From assembly GCA_963770035.1 (NCBI GenBank), contig CAVYON010000015.1, forward strand, positions 1 to 64,000: DNA of 64,000 nt. Direction: 5' to 3'. The notes below the pieces were generated by a model that saw only the letters and a program-made list of their open reading frames with translations, had not been told where the DNA came from and ran no database searches. This DNA is from Roseiarcus sp963770035 (GTDB lineage Bacteria; Pseudomonadota; Alphaproteobacteria; Rhizobiales; Beijerinckiaceae). A program made the translations under genes and the position numbers. Positions 35,148 through 44,566 of this stretch are shown here, piece after piece (position 1 is the stretch's first letter; each line of letters opens with the position of its first letter).

Positions 35148-35199
35148 TGTGCCTCCTCCTCTCCGAGAGCGGCGAGCCGCCGCCCCATCGAAGCGCGCC

Positions 35200-35252
35200 C
35201 TGTAGACGCGGTCGTTGACCGCGTCGCCGCGCTCAACGAGCGCGGCTACAAT
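35200..35252. repeat. REP-like hairpin between boxC and boxA
   Basis: CTGTAGACGCGGTC-GTT-GACCGCGTC and CCGCGCTC-AAC-GAGCGCGG-CTACA form two adjacent stems, related to the repeats at 33553-33845. Confidence 0.65.
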
Positions 35253-35281
35253 TGGCCGCGTCGACCAAAAAGCAAACGGCT

Positions 35282-36940
35282 CTACACTCGATTCCAGTCG
35301 AAGGCGGCTTTCTCGCCCTTGCCGTAGACCTTGAGCGCGCCCTTCTCGCCGACGGCGTTGGGACGCTGGAACACCCAGTTCTGCCACGCCGTCAGCCGTC
35401 CGAAAACCCGGGTGGCCAGGGTCTCCGGTCCGTCGAAGCGCAGGTTCGCCTCCATCGCGGTCAGCGCGTCCGGGCTCATCGACACGCGCTCTTCGACCGC
35501 GAGCCGCACCTCGCCGGCCCAGTCGATGTCGTCGGGCGCGCTGGTGACGAGACCGAGGCCTTGAGCCTCGGCCGCGTCCAACAGCGCGCCGGCCTTCGCC
35601 TTCGCCGCTTCGAGCGCCGGCTTCTCGTTATAGAAGCGGCGGCCGAGCCGGGTCTGGCCGGAGGCCATCGGGTAGTCGCCGAAGTTGGCGGCGCCGAGTG
35701 CGATCCTTGGCGCGCGCGCTGGCTCGTCGGGGAGACCCAGGTGATAGATGCGGTCGCAGGCGAGCGCGAGTTCGAGAAGCACGCCCGCAAAACACGAACC
35801 CTGCTCGACCAGCGCAAACAGGCTGCGTGAGGTGACGTCGAGGCGGCTGAAGGTGCGGCGCAGGTAGCCGATCGTCTCACGAACGAACCAATTGTCCTTC
35901 AGCGCCTCGAGCGTCGCATCCATATCGAGCGCGGCCGCCGGATCGCCCTCGGTCTTGATCAGCCACAGGCCAATGTCGAGTTCGTTGGTGCGCATCATGA
36001 GGATCGCGTCCTCGAGTTCGCGCGCCAGCGCCAGCGGATACCAGGCGGCGCCGGCGGCCTCGATCGCCACGATGTCATGCGACTGGTGGACCGACGGCCC
36101 CTTGACGGTGAAGGTCGCGGTGCGCTGGCCTCGGTCGATCGCGACCGAGACATGGCGGTAGCGGAGCGCGTCCGGCTCGACCGTGCGAGCGAGCGGCGTC
36201 AGCGCGACGCCCTTCGCGCCTTCCGGGCGATCGCTCCACGCCGCCAGCGTTAACGCCCGCTCGCGCACCGCATTGGCGAACTCGCCCGGCTTGGCGATCG
36301 CGTCGACCAGCCGCCAGTCGACCGCCTTCTGCCCGCGCACGCCCTCGCTGGTGGTGCAAAAAACGTCGGCGAGATCGTGCCGGACATGGCGCTTGTCGGT
36401 GAGGCGGGTGAGGCCGCCCGTGCCGGGCAGCACGCCAAGCAGCGGCACCTCCGGCAGGCTGACGGCGCTCGACCGGTCGTCGATCAGCAAAATCTCATCG
36501 CAGGCGAGCGCCAGCTCGTAGCCGCCGCCGGCGCAGGAGCCGTTGACAGCGGCGAGGAATTTTAAGCCGGTGTATCGCGACGAGTCCTCGAGCCCGTTGC
36601 GGGTCTCGTTGGTGAACTTGCAGAAGTTCACTTTCCACGAGTGGCTGGATACGCCGAGCATGTAGATGTTGGCGCCGGACGAGAACACCCGGTCCCTGGC
36701 GCTGGTGACGACGACTGTCCGCACCTCGGGATGCTCGAAGCGGATGCGGTTCACCGCATCGTTGAGCTCGATGTCGACGCCGAGGTCGTAGCTGTTGAGC
36801 TTGAGCTTGTAGCCGGGGCGCAAACCGCCGTCCTCGTCGAAATCGGCGAGCAGCGTCGCCACCGGGCCGTCGAATTTCAGCTTCCAGTGGCGGTAGCGGT
36901 CGGGCGCGGTCTGGTAGTCGACCGGGTCGGGACGGCTCAT
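35282..36940 (-). CDS. boxC: Benzoyl-CoA-dihydrodiol lyase BoxC
   Basis: 552 residues from the ATG at 36940 (GAGGAGCG site). It carries two enoyl-CoA hydratase/crotonase-like modules: N-terminal with FSSGANIYMLG and AAVNGSCAGGGYELALACD, and C-terminal with VEQGSCFAGVLLELALACDR. BoxC opens the epoxide-derived ring hydrolytically to 3,4-dehydroadipyl-CoA semialdehyde plus formate. It is the first gene of the leftward cluster boxC-boxA-maoC-boxB. The boxD dehydrogenase and benzoate-CoA ligase are not in the window. Confidence 0.95.
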   Translation of the reverse strand: MSRPDPVDYQTAPDRYRHWKLKFDGPVATLLADFDEDGGLRPGYKLKLNSYDLGVDIELNDAVNRIRFEHPEVRTVVVTSARDRVFSSGANIYMLGVSSHSWKVNFCKFTNETRNGLEDSSRYTGLKFLAAVNGSCAGGGYELALACDEILLIDDRSSAVSLPEVPLLGVLPGTGGLTRLTDKRHVRHDLADVFCTTSEGVRGQKAVDWRLVDAIAKPGEFANAVRERALTLAAWSDRPEGAKGVALTPLARTVEPDALRYRHVSVAIDRGQRTATFTVKGPSVHQSHDIVAIEAAGAAWYPLALARELEDAILMMRTNELDIGLWLIKTEGDPAAALDMDATLEALKDNWFVRETIGYLRRTFSRLDVTSRSLFALVEQGSCFAGVLLELALACDRIYHLGLPDEPARAPRIALGAANFGDYPMASGQTRLGRRFYNEKPALEAAKAKAGALLDAAEAQGLGLVTSAPDDIDWAGEVRLAVEERVSMSPDALTAMEANLRFDGPETLATRVFGRLTAWQNWVFQRPNAVGEKGALKVYGKGEKAAFDWNRV

Positions 36941-36961
36941 CGGACGCTCCTCAATAGGCAG

Positions 36962-36998
36962 TTTAATGCTTCTGCAGGAATGCATCATAATGCACATT
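36962..36998. promoter_or_regulatory. TGCA-type operator upstream of boxC (candidate BoxR/BzdR site)
   Basis: TTCTGCAGG followed by AATGCATCATAATGCAC directly before the boxC ribosome site. It shares ATGCAT-N-AT-N-ATGCAC with the boxB upstream region. Confidence 0.55.
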
Positions 36999-37259
36999 CG
37001 AATCCGAGGCAAGCGCTGACGGACCCGGACTGTCGTCTGATGGCGGGATGGCCAGCGTCGCGCCCGCGTCGCCGTTGGCGGTCAAACGAACGTATATGAC
37101 CTGTACAACCGGCGATGGTGGCGACCGATTCATAGTCTTGACCTCGTGATAACCATAATCGATGTGATGTGTCCCGGTCTGCTCATTCGCGCCGAGAGCA
37201 GAAATGTTCCGGCTCCCGGTTTGAAGAACGAGAGATCGCCCATGAGGAAGCGTGCTACA
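36999..37259. other. Intergenic region between divergent boxC and the Uma2 gene
   Basis: Apart from the boxC operator on its left, no gene or clear sigma-70 promoter was recognised. Confidence 0.4.
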
Positions 37260-37874
37260 ATGGCCGCCATGAACCTCGCCGTGCGCAAGCCCATGTCGCT
37301 CGCCGAATTCCTCGAATGGGAGGAGCGGCAGGACCTGCGCTACGAATTCGATGGCGTCGAACCTTCCGCCATGACCGGCGGATCAGCGGCCCACGCCGAC
37401 ATTCAAGCCAACCTCGCCACGGCGTTTCGAAACCGTATGCGCGGCAAGCCGTGCAAATTTTATGGAAGCGACCTCAAGATTCTGGTCGCCGACAATAGCA
37501 TCCGTTACCCGGACGGAATGGTCGTTTGTTCCCCCGTCGCGCCGAACGCCACCACGGTTCCGGATCCCGTGGTCATCTTCGAGGTGCTGAGCCCGAGCAC
37601 CGCCGCCAAGGACCGCATCGTCAAGGCGCGCGAGTATCAGGCGACGCCTTCGGTCAAGCGTTACGTCATGCTCGAGCAGTCCCGGATCGGCGCGACCGTT
37701 CACGTCCGGGCCCAGGACGGGTGGAGCGTCCTCGTCCTGAAAGACGACGACATCCTCGCCATGCCGGAAATAGGCCTCGAGATCCCGCTGGTCGAATTCT
37801 ACGACGGCGTCGATTTCGAGGACCATGCGGTCGAGGACAACGACAGCGACCGGCAGCCCTCGGCCACCGCCTGA
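37260..37874 (+). CDS. Uma2/DUF820-family protein (restriction-endonuclease fold)
   Basis: 204 residues from the ATG at 37260 (GAGGAAG site 10 bp upstream). Pattern MSLAEFLEWEERQDLRYEFDGVEP, PDGMVVCSP, DPVVIFEVLSPSTAAKDRIVKAREYQATPSVKRYVMLEQ. The PD-(D/E)XK-like core (PD...EVLS) is visible. The family is abundant in cyanobacteria and many proteobacteria. It is thought to derive from nucleases, and its biological role is unknown. Confidence 0.85.
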   Translation: MAAMNLAVRKPMSLAEFLEWEERQDLRYEFDGVEPSAMTGGSAAHADIQANLATAFRNRMRGKPCKFYGSDLKILVADNSIRYPDGMVVCSPVAPNATTVPDPVVIFEVLSPSTAAKDRIVKAREYQATPSVKRYVMLEQSRIGATVHVRAQDGWSVLVLKDDDILAMPEIGLEIPLVEFYDGVDFEDHAVEDNDSDRQPSATA

Positions 37875-38067
37875 TCGGCTTTCGCCAACCTGTTCCTCCG
37901 ACGCTGACCGTTTGGGCTCGCCGCCCGCCGTCCTTCGGCACGCCTGCTCCGTCCCCCGTCATGACGGTCGGCGCGTCTGATCGCGCCCGCGATGCGAGCC
38001 TTCGACGTCTCTCGCCGCGAGCCGGACAGGCGGCGGCTTCTCCAAGCCGCCCGGATTGAGGGCGCCG

Positions 38068-38987
38068 TCAGCCGCCCGGCGCGCCGTCCTGCGGCTTGTC
38101 TGGCTTGGAATCCAAAGCGGCTGTGTGCTGGATCGCCAGCATCTGCGGCAGCCAAGCCCGGTGCTCGCTTTCGAGCAGGTCCTCGGTCGTCGAGACGAGG
38201 TCGGCGAGGCTCATCGGAGCGGCGGCGTCCAGTCCAAGGATTTCCTCGAGCTTGGCCTGCATCGCCGCGTAGCTCGCGATGAGGTACTTGCGCCGATCGA
38301 TCAGGCCGTAGGCCGCGACCGACGCCGCGACGGTCGTCATCGCGCCGATCCAGGGGGCAAAACGCGGCGCCGAGGCAATTCCAGCCGCGCCGAACACGAT
38401 CGCCAGGAAGCCCGCGGCGAAGGCGATCCACCAAAGCTGGTCGGCGTCCTTCTGGTTTCTCGCGCGGGCGTCCCGGTAGTAGGCGATCTGGTCCTGGATG
38501 CGGGCGGAGCTGTACCAGTCTTTGGTCATCGGCAACCGGCGGCTCGCGCTTGTCGCCGGAATCCGGAACCGGATTGTCCGCCCGCACGAGGCCCTTGTCG
38601 GTCGCCTGCTTGACGATCGCGGCGGTGTTGGCCGCCAGCGCCTTGGCTGCGTCCGCGCCGCCGACGGCGTAGGCGCCGGCCAATGCGGCATGGCGGTAGC
38701 ATTCGGACTTGATCCCTTCGGCGGTCGCCCGCGCCTGGATCCAGCCCGCCTCGACGCCCGAGGCGAGGTATTGCTTGCCGAGATAGGCGCCGGCGGCCGA
38801 GGCGACGGTCGCCGCGCCCGCGACCCAGGCGCTCAGCGTAGTCGGGCGCGATGGCGGCGGCGGCGCCGAACACCGCCGCTGCGACGACGCAGAAGAGCGC
38901 CGCAAGATTCCACCGCTGCGTTGCGCTCTGAAGGTCGCGGGCGGCCTTCGCCCAGCCCCGATAGGCGTTCCAGGCTTGTCGCAACAT
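38068..38987 (-). CDS. DUF4231 (SLATT-like) membrane protein, two frameshifts
   Basis: The start at 38987 (GGAGGGAACC site) gives MLRQAWNAYRGWAKAARDLQSATQRWNLAALFCVV. The frame shifts +1 near 38834-38843 and again near 38540. Joining the three pieces gives about 305 residues containing two SLATT/DUF4231-type units. Each has paired membrane helices followed by the charged helix ARATAEGIKSECYRHAALAGAY or SYAAMQAKLEEIL. SLATT proteins are predicted pore-forming effectors in bacterial conflict systems. The gene lies 64 bp downstream of the TIR-STAND-WD40 gene on the same strand, consistent with one operon. Confidence 0.68.
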
Positions 38988-39051
38988 GGTTCCCTCCATC
39001 CTCGTTTGTCTTGGCGCGAGCATACGTCTCGCGCTCGCGCTTTGACGCTCC

Positions 39052-42000
39052 TTATTTCGAAGCCTTCGCCCCCTCGGACCCTTCGCCAAGCGAGTCCGGC
39101 GGGGGAGGGTCGACGACGCAGATCGGCCGGTCGAACGTCAGCGGATAGTCGGTCACGCCCTCGAGGCTGACGGGGTCCTCGTGCATGCGCAGATAAGCGC
39201 AGGCGACCTGTAGGATGTTGCCCTTGGGGATGCCGCTGACGTCCCAGACGCGCGCGGTCTTGTCAGCGGAGGCGGTGACGACGCGCGTCCCGTCGCCGCT
39301 GAAGGCGGCGGAAGAGACAGGTCCCTCATGCCCCTTGAGCGCGGCGAGTTCGCGCCCGGTCGCCGCGTCCCAGACGCGCGCGGTCTTGTCGAAGGAGGCG
39401 GTGACGACGCGCGTCCCGTCGCCGCTGAAGGCGGCGGAATGAGACCGGTCCCTCATGCCCCTTGAGCGCGGCGAGTTCGCGCCCGGTCGCCGCGTCCCAG
39501 ACGCGCGCGGTCTTGTCATCGGAGGCGGTGACGACGCGCGTCCCGTCGCCGCTGAAGGCGGCGGAATTAACCGCTCCCTCATGCCCCTTGAGCGCGGCGA
39601 GTTCGCGCCCGGTCGCCGCGTCCCAGACGCGCGCGGTCTGGTCAGCAGAAGCGGTGACGACGCGCGTCCCGTCGCCGCTGAAGGCGGCGGAAAAGACAGG
39701 TCCCTCATGCCCCTTGAGCGCGGCGAGTTCGCGCCCGGTCGCCGCGTCCCAGACGCGCGCGGTCTTGTCAACGGAGGCGGTGACGACGCGCGTCCCGTCG
39801 CCGCTGAAGGCGGCGGAATTAACCGATCCCTCATGCCCCTTGAACGCGGCGAGTTCGCGCCCGGTCGCCGCGTCCCAGACGCGCGCGGTCTTGTCATCGG
39901 AGGCGGTGACGACGCGCGTCCCGTCGCCGCTGAAGGCGGCGGAATAAGACAGGTCCCTCATGCCCCTTGAGCGCGGCGAGTTCGCGCCCGGTCGCCGCGT
40001 CCCAGACGCGCGCGGTCTTGTCATCGGAGGCGGTGACGACGCGCGTCCCGTCGCCGCTGAAGGCGGCGGAACGAACCGATCCCTCATGCCCCTTGAGCGC
40101 GGCGAGTTCGCGCCCGGTCGCCGCGTCCCAGACGCGCGCGGTCTTGTCATAGGAGGCGGTGACGACGCGCGTCCCGTCGCCGCTGAAGGCGGCGGAATGA
40201 ACCGGTCCCTCATGCCCCTTGAGCGCGGCGAGTTCGCGCCCGGTCGCCGCGTCCCAGACGCGCGCGGTCTTGTCAAAGGAGGCGGTGACGACGCGCGTCC
40301 CGTCGCCGCTGAAGGCGGCGGAACGAACCGATCCCTCATGCCCCTTGAGCGCGGCGAGTTCGCGCCCGGTCGCCGCGTCCCAGACGCGCGCGGTCTTGTC
40401 ATCGGAGGCGGTGACGACGCGCGTCCCGTCGGCGCTGAAGGCGGCGGAAGTGACATTTTCCTCATGTCCCTTCAGAACGCGGCGCTCGCGCAGGTCAGGC
40501 ACAATGCGACCCAGCGCATCCAGCGTCTCACCAAGGCGCGGCCTTGCCGCGAGGTCGCGATTGTCCCGGGGCCATGCCGCGAGCGCGAGCTTGGCGGCGC
40601 TGACAGGATGCTTGTCGGCTTCGATATCCGCGAGCGCCGTCAAGGCGACGGATAGATTCGCGACTGCCGTTTGGCGCTGTGCGATGGCCTCTTTCGCCGC
40701 CGCGTTGGCCCTGCCGCCCTCGTTGTAGGCTTGGGTCGCGAAGCCGATCGCGAGCGCCGCGAGCGCCAGGGCGGCGATGAGCCCGATCAGGGTTCGTCGC
40801 GCGACGCTGCGCTCCGCCCTCGCGAGCCGTTGCGCGGCAAAGAGCTGGCGCGCCTGCTCCTCCACACGCATCTGCGTGTCGCGCGCCGCCGCGTCCCGTT
40901 CTTCTCGATAGGCCTTGTTCGACGCGTCCACAAAGGACGCCTCTCGCTCGGAGAGCCAATCCAGTCGCTGGCTCGCCAGATCGTCGAAAAGCTCGCGCTC
41001 GGCCCTGGCAGCGAGATACCCGGCCTTCCTCTCGTCGGGCGCCGCGCTCCACTCCTTCGCCCGCTCCATCAGTCGCGCCAGCCGGCGCACATCGGCGGCA
41101 TGGGTCTTCAGCGTGCCCTGGAGCCACGGCCATTGGGTGATGAGCGCCTCATGGGCGAGTTCCACATGGGTTGCGCCGACCGAGACGAGCCGTCCGTATT
41201 CGTCCTCACCGAGCTTCTGCACGAGCGCGCGGCGCGGCGGGTCGAAGTCGGCGAGCGAGGCGCCGAGCCGCGTCGCGCCGCCGGTGTCGCCGAGGCGCAC
41301 GAGCCGGACGAAGATCGAGTCGAGGAGCGCCCTTTCTCCCGCCGGCAAGCGGTCGCGCGCCTTGTCGGCTTCCTTCGCCAGAGCGCCGCTGACGCGGCCG
41401 ACCGACTGATAGCATTCCAGCATCGGGCGATGGGTTTTTCTACGGTCCTGCCAGGCCGCGCGCAGCGCGACCTGAAGCAGGGGCAGGTCGCTCGCCTGAT
41501 CTGAAATGTCCGTCTGCACGGCATTTGCGAGCGCCGTCGCGTCGGTCACGCCCGCGAGTTTCAGCGGCTCAAGCACGGCTTCGCTCAGGCCCGCCGCCGG
41601 CATGGCCTTGAGCCTCAGGACCGCGTCGTTGTTGCCGGCGGTGAGACGCTCGAACAAGGCGGGCCGTCCGTCCGCGTCCTTCACGCCGCTCGCGAGGTTG
41701 AAATAGTCGGACCGCACGGTGAGCAGGATTCGGACGTCCGAGGCACCGTCGGCCAAGGCGAGCAGCAGCGCGGCGAAAGAGGCGGCGTCCTTGTCGGAGG
41801 TCGCGGTCAGGAGCTCCTCGAACTGGTCGACAATCAGCAGAACCGAGGTCTTGTCCGGCGGCAGGCCGCAGCGCAGCGCAAAGGCAATCTCGCCGGCGTC
41901 GGCGATGGAGATGCTGGCGCGCAGGCTTGCGACATCGGCCTGAGAGCGCTCGAGTATCCGCGCCGCGATCTCGACTCCGTCCCGCAGGCCCTCGACCGGA

Positions 42001-42779
42001 TTGCCGCGCGGCCGCATCGTCACCACCTGCCGGATTTTCTCGCGCGCCTCCTCGCGCATGGGCTCGATCAGCGCCCCGCCGCGGAAAGCGGGCGCGAAGC
42101 CGGCCCGCGCCAGCGACGATTTGCCCGTGCCGCTATCGGCGACGACGGCGACGAGGCGATGCTTGCGGAATTTTTCGGTGAGTTCGGCGATCTCCGCCTT
42201 GCGGCCAAAGAAGCGGTCTGACTCTTCCTCCCGCATCGCCCGCAGGCCGACGAAGGGCTCCTCGATGAGGATGGGCGTCGTCTTGGAGTCCAGGTCGAGG
42301 ACCGCTGCGAGCAGCTTCCCGAGTTCGTCGCCGTCGCAGAGCGGATCGCGCACGCCCTGGTAGCGCTTGGCGAAGGGCGGCAGGGCGCTCGAGCCTTGGC
42401 TCTTCGCGTCGAGGACGGGAATGAACAGCAGTGGGCTCGGCTTGCTCGTCGTCGCGCGCGACAGCGCGAGTTCGACCTCGGCCTCGACCCAGTTCATCAC
42501 CCCGCCCGAGCCGACGTAGACGAGGAAAGCGGTCGCCTGGTTCTGGATCGCCTCGGCGATCTGCGCCGACCACGAGGTCCCCGGCCTCAGGGCGTCCTTG
42601 TCGAACCAGACCTTCAGGCCCGCCGCCTTCGCGTCGGGCGCGTCCATGAGCCGCCGCTTCAGCGCCCGGGCCGGCTCGGCATCGGCGCCGGAATGGCTGA
42701 GGAAGACGAGCGGCGGAGTCATGGGCCGCCGCGCTCGTCTATCGCCGTGCAGAGACGCCAGGGCGCCCTTCGGCTTCAT
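39052..42779 (-). CDS. TIR-STAND NTPase-WD40 receptor-like protein, two frameshifts
   Basis: About 1241 residues after removing two extra bases. The start at 42779 has a GGGAGGG site (42722 is an alternative). Order: TIR domain (about 20-150; PLVFLSHSGAD, putative catalytic Glu in NWVEAEVELAL), nSTAND-type NTPase (Walker A VADSGTGKSSL at about residue 220, Walker B VLLIVDQFEELL), a helical region, one membrane helix (LIGLIAALALAALAIGFA), and ten WD40 blades (from about 780) plus a short tail ending GAKASK. The frame breaks are in blade linkers near 39943-39953 and 39437-39446. Domain logic is effector-switch-sensor: TIR for NAD cleavage or signalling, STAND oligomerisation, WD40 recognition. 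It probably acts in anti-phage or conflict defence (inference). Confidence 0.85.
39210..40475 (-). repeat. Ten near-identical 126-bp WD40-coding repeats
   Basis: The anchor TCCCTCATG (TTCCTCATG in the outermost unit) recurs at 39322, 39449, 39575, 39701, 39827, 39954, 40080, 40206, 40332 and 40458. Spacing is 126 bp, except 127 bp at the two frame breaks. Units are almost invariant. Changes concentrate in the codon before DKTARVWD (D, F, Y, D, D, V, A, D, F, A from first to last blade) and two codons after KGHEG. This fits recent amplification or gene conversion with selection at surface positions. Confidence 0.9.
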
Positions 42780-43122
42780 TGGCCCTCCCATCCGCAATCG
42801 CGGGCCGTCATCGCCGCGCTCGCGATGATGGCGCGACGGCAATATCCAAAGTGCCACCCGCCAATTTGTTCGGCAAGCGGAACGACATGCCGGTTTGGAC
42901 GCGCGGGACCGTTCGAGTCGAAAAATATACTGATATACATTGTATAAAAGAAGCGTCGCTAACACGACCTCCAACCCCCTGAAATCCTTAGTCCCGGTCG
43001 ATAAGCGGCGCTAAAGTCGCGTTTGGCCGCAGTAGCCCCCTCTTTCCCGCGGCAGCGTGGCGAGCGCGACATAGTCGGTGCGCAGCGCAGCCGCTTGACA
43101 GCGGGCGCGGGTCACGAAACAG
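42780..43122. other. Divergent intergenic region between the TIR-STAND gene and preT
   Basis: About 340 bp without a gene. An AT-rich island at 42922-42955 contains ATATAC-TG-ATATAC and the palindrome TATAC-ATT-GTATA. This is the likeliest promoter/operator of the leftward TIR-STAND gene, though about 150 bp from its start. The rightward promoter region carries the RutR-type site. Confidence 0.45.
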
Positions 43123-43138
43123 TTGACCACTCGGTCAA
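43123..43138. promoter_or_regulatory. RutR-type operator upstream of preT
   Basis: TTGACCACTCGGTCAA differs by one base from the E. coli RutR consensus TTGACCAnnTGGTCAA and has perfect 6-bp arms. It lies 40 bp before the preT start. RutR controls pyrimidine catabolism in response to uracil, matching the gene product. No rutR is in the window. Confidence 0.6.
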
Positions 43139-43177
43139 GATTATCCTCCTCCGCCCGCTCGGCTTTTGGGAGACGCC

Positions 43178-44545
43178 ATGACGATTGCCGCCCGCCCCCA
43201 AGGACTGTCCGACGTCGCCGCCGGACGGCTGGACCGCAAGAGTCTCGACGCCAACTTCGGCGATCTGCATCCGCCGCTGACCGATCACGAAGCGAGCGTC
43301 GAGTCGGATCGCTGCTACTTCTGCTACGAAGCGCCGTGCCAGAAGGCCTGCCCGACCTCGATCGACATTCCGCTGTTCATCCGCCAGATCGCCGCCGGCA
43401 ATCGGACCGGCTCGGCGAAGACGATCTTCGACGCCAACATCATGGGCGGCATGTGCGCCCGCGTCTGCCCGACCGAGACCCTGTGCGAAGAAGCCTGTGT
43501 GCGTGAAGCCGCCGAGGGCAAGCCAGTCCGGATCGGGCTTTTGCAGCGCTACGCCACCGACGCGGTGATCGAAACCGGGCGGTCGCCCTATGCGCGCGCC
43601 GCGCCGACCGGAAAGCGCGTGGCGATCGTCGGCGCGGGGCCCGCGGGCCTCGCCTGCGCGCACGCGCTCGCGGTCGCCGGCGTGGAGGTGACGATGTTCG
43701 AGGCGCACGGCAAGCCGGGCGGCCTCAACGAATACGGCATCGCCGCCTATAAGACGGTCGACGACTTTGCCGCCAGGGAGGCCGCCTTCGTCCTGTCGGT
43801 CGGCGGCATCGAGACGCAGTACGGCGTCGCCCTCGGCGAGCACGTCAAACTCGACGAACTCCGGCGCGACTACGACGCCGTGTTCCTGGCCATCGGGCTG
43901 GGCGCAACCAACAAGCTCGGCCTGCCCGGCGAGAGCGAGCTCGAAAACGTCGCCGACGCGGTCGACTATATCGCGGCCCTGCGCCAGGCGGAGGACAAGA
44001 CCGCACTGCCAGTCGGGCGGCGGGTGATCGTCATCGGGGGCGGCATGACCGCGATCGATATCGCCGTGCAGTCGAAGAAGCTCGGGGCGCAGAGCGTCAC
44101 GATCGTGTACCGCCGCAGCAGCACCCAAATGAAGGCGAGCCGGTTCGAGCGCGAGCTCGCGCAGACGCACGGCGTCGTGATCCGCAGCTGGGCCCGGCCG
44201 GTGGCGATCGAGGGCCATGCAGGGGTGTTCAGCGGCGTGCTGTTCGAGGACACCCATGAGCACCAAGGCGTGCTGGCCCCGGCGGGCTCGGTGTTCCGCA
44301 TCGAAGCCGACATGCTGTTCACCGCCATCGGCCAGCGCGGAACGCCGGAAGTCCTGGACGGCGCCGGGCTCGAGCTGAACGGCCGCCGCATCGTGGTGGA
44401 CGGCGAGCGGCGCACCAACGTCCCGGGCGTCTGGGCGGGCGGCGATTGCGTGTTAGGCGGCGAGGACCTGACGGTTAGCGCGGTCGAGGACGGCAAACAG
44501 GCCGCCCGCTCCATCGTCGCCGCGCTCGGCGTCTCCGCCGCCTGA
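43178..44545 (+). CDS. preT: NAD-dependent dihydropyrimidine dehydrogenase, subunit PreT
   Basis: 455 residues from the ATG at 43178 (GGGAG site). The N-terminal Fe-S cysteine region (CYFCYEAPCQKACPTSIDIP, CARVCPTETLCEEACV) is like that of glutamate synthase small-subunit flavoproteins. Two nucleotide-binding motifs follow: VAIVGAGPAGLACAHAL and VIVIGGGMTAIDIA. PreT passes electrons from NADH to PreA for reduction of uracil and thymine. It is followed 21 bp later by preA. Confidence 0.93.
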   Translation: MTIAARPQGLSDVAAGRLDRKSLDANFGDLHPPLTDHEASVESDRCYFCYEAPCQKACPTSIDIPLFIRQIAAGNRTGSAKTIFDANIMGGMCARVCPTETLCEEACVREAAEGKPVRIGLLQRYATDAVIETGRSPYARAAPTGKRVAIVGAGPAGLACAHALAVAGVEVTMFEAHGKPGGLNEYGIAAYKTVDDFAAREAAFVLSVGGIETQYGVALGEHVKLDELRRDYDAVFLAIGLGATNKLGLPGESELENVADAVDYIAALRQAEDKTALPVGRRVIVIGGGMTAIDIAVQSKKLGAQSVTIVYRRSSTQMKASRFERELAQTHGVVIRSWARPVAIEGHAGVFSGVLFEDTHEHQGVLAPAGSVFRIEADMLFTAIGQRGTPEVLDGAGLELNGRRIVVDGERRTNVPGVWAGGDCVLGGEDLTVSAVEDGKQAARSIVAALGVSAA

Positions 44546-44566
44546 ATCTGAAAGAGCGAGGGTCCC

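Noticed and set aside
39455..40655. Long plus-strand frames across the WD40 repeats
   Set aside because: They arise because 126 is divisible by three, so any stop-free frame of the unit stays open. The WD40 reading is on the minus strand.
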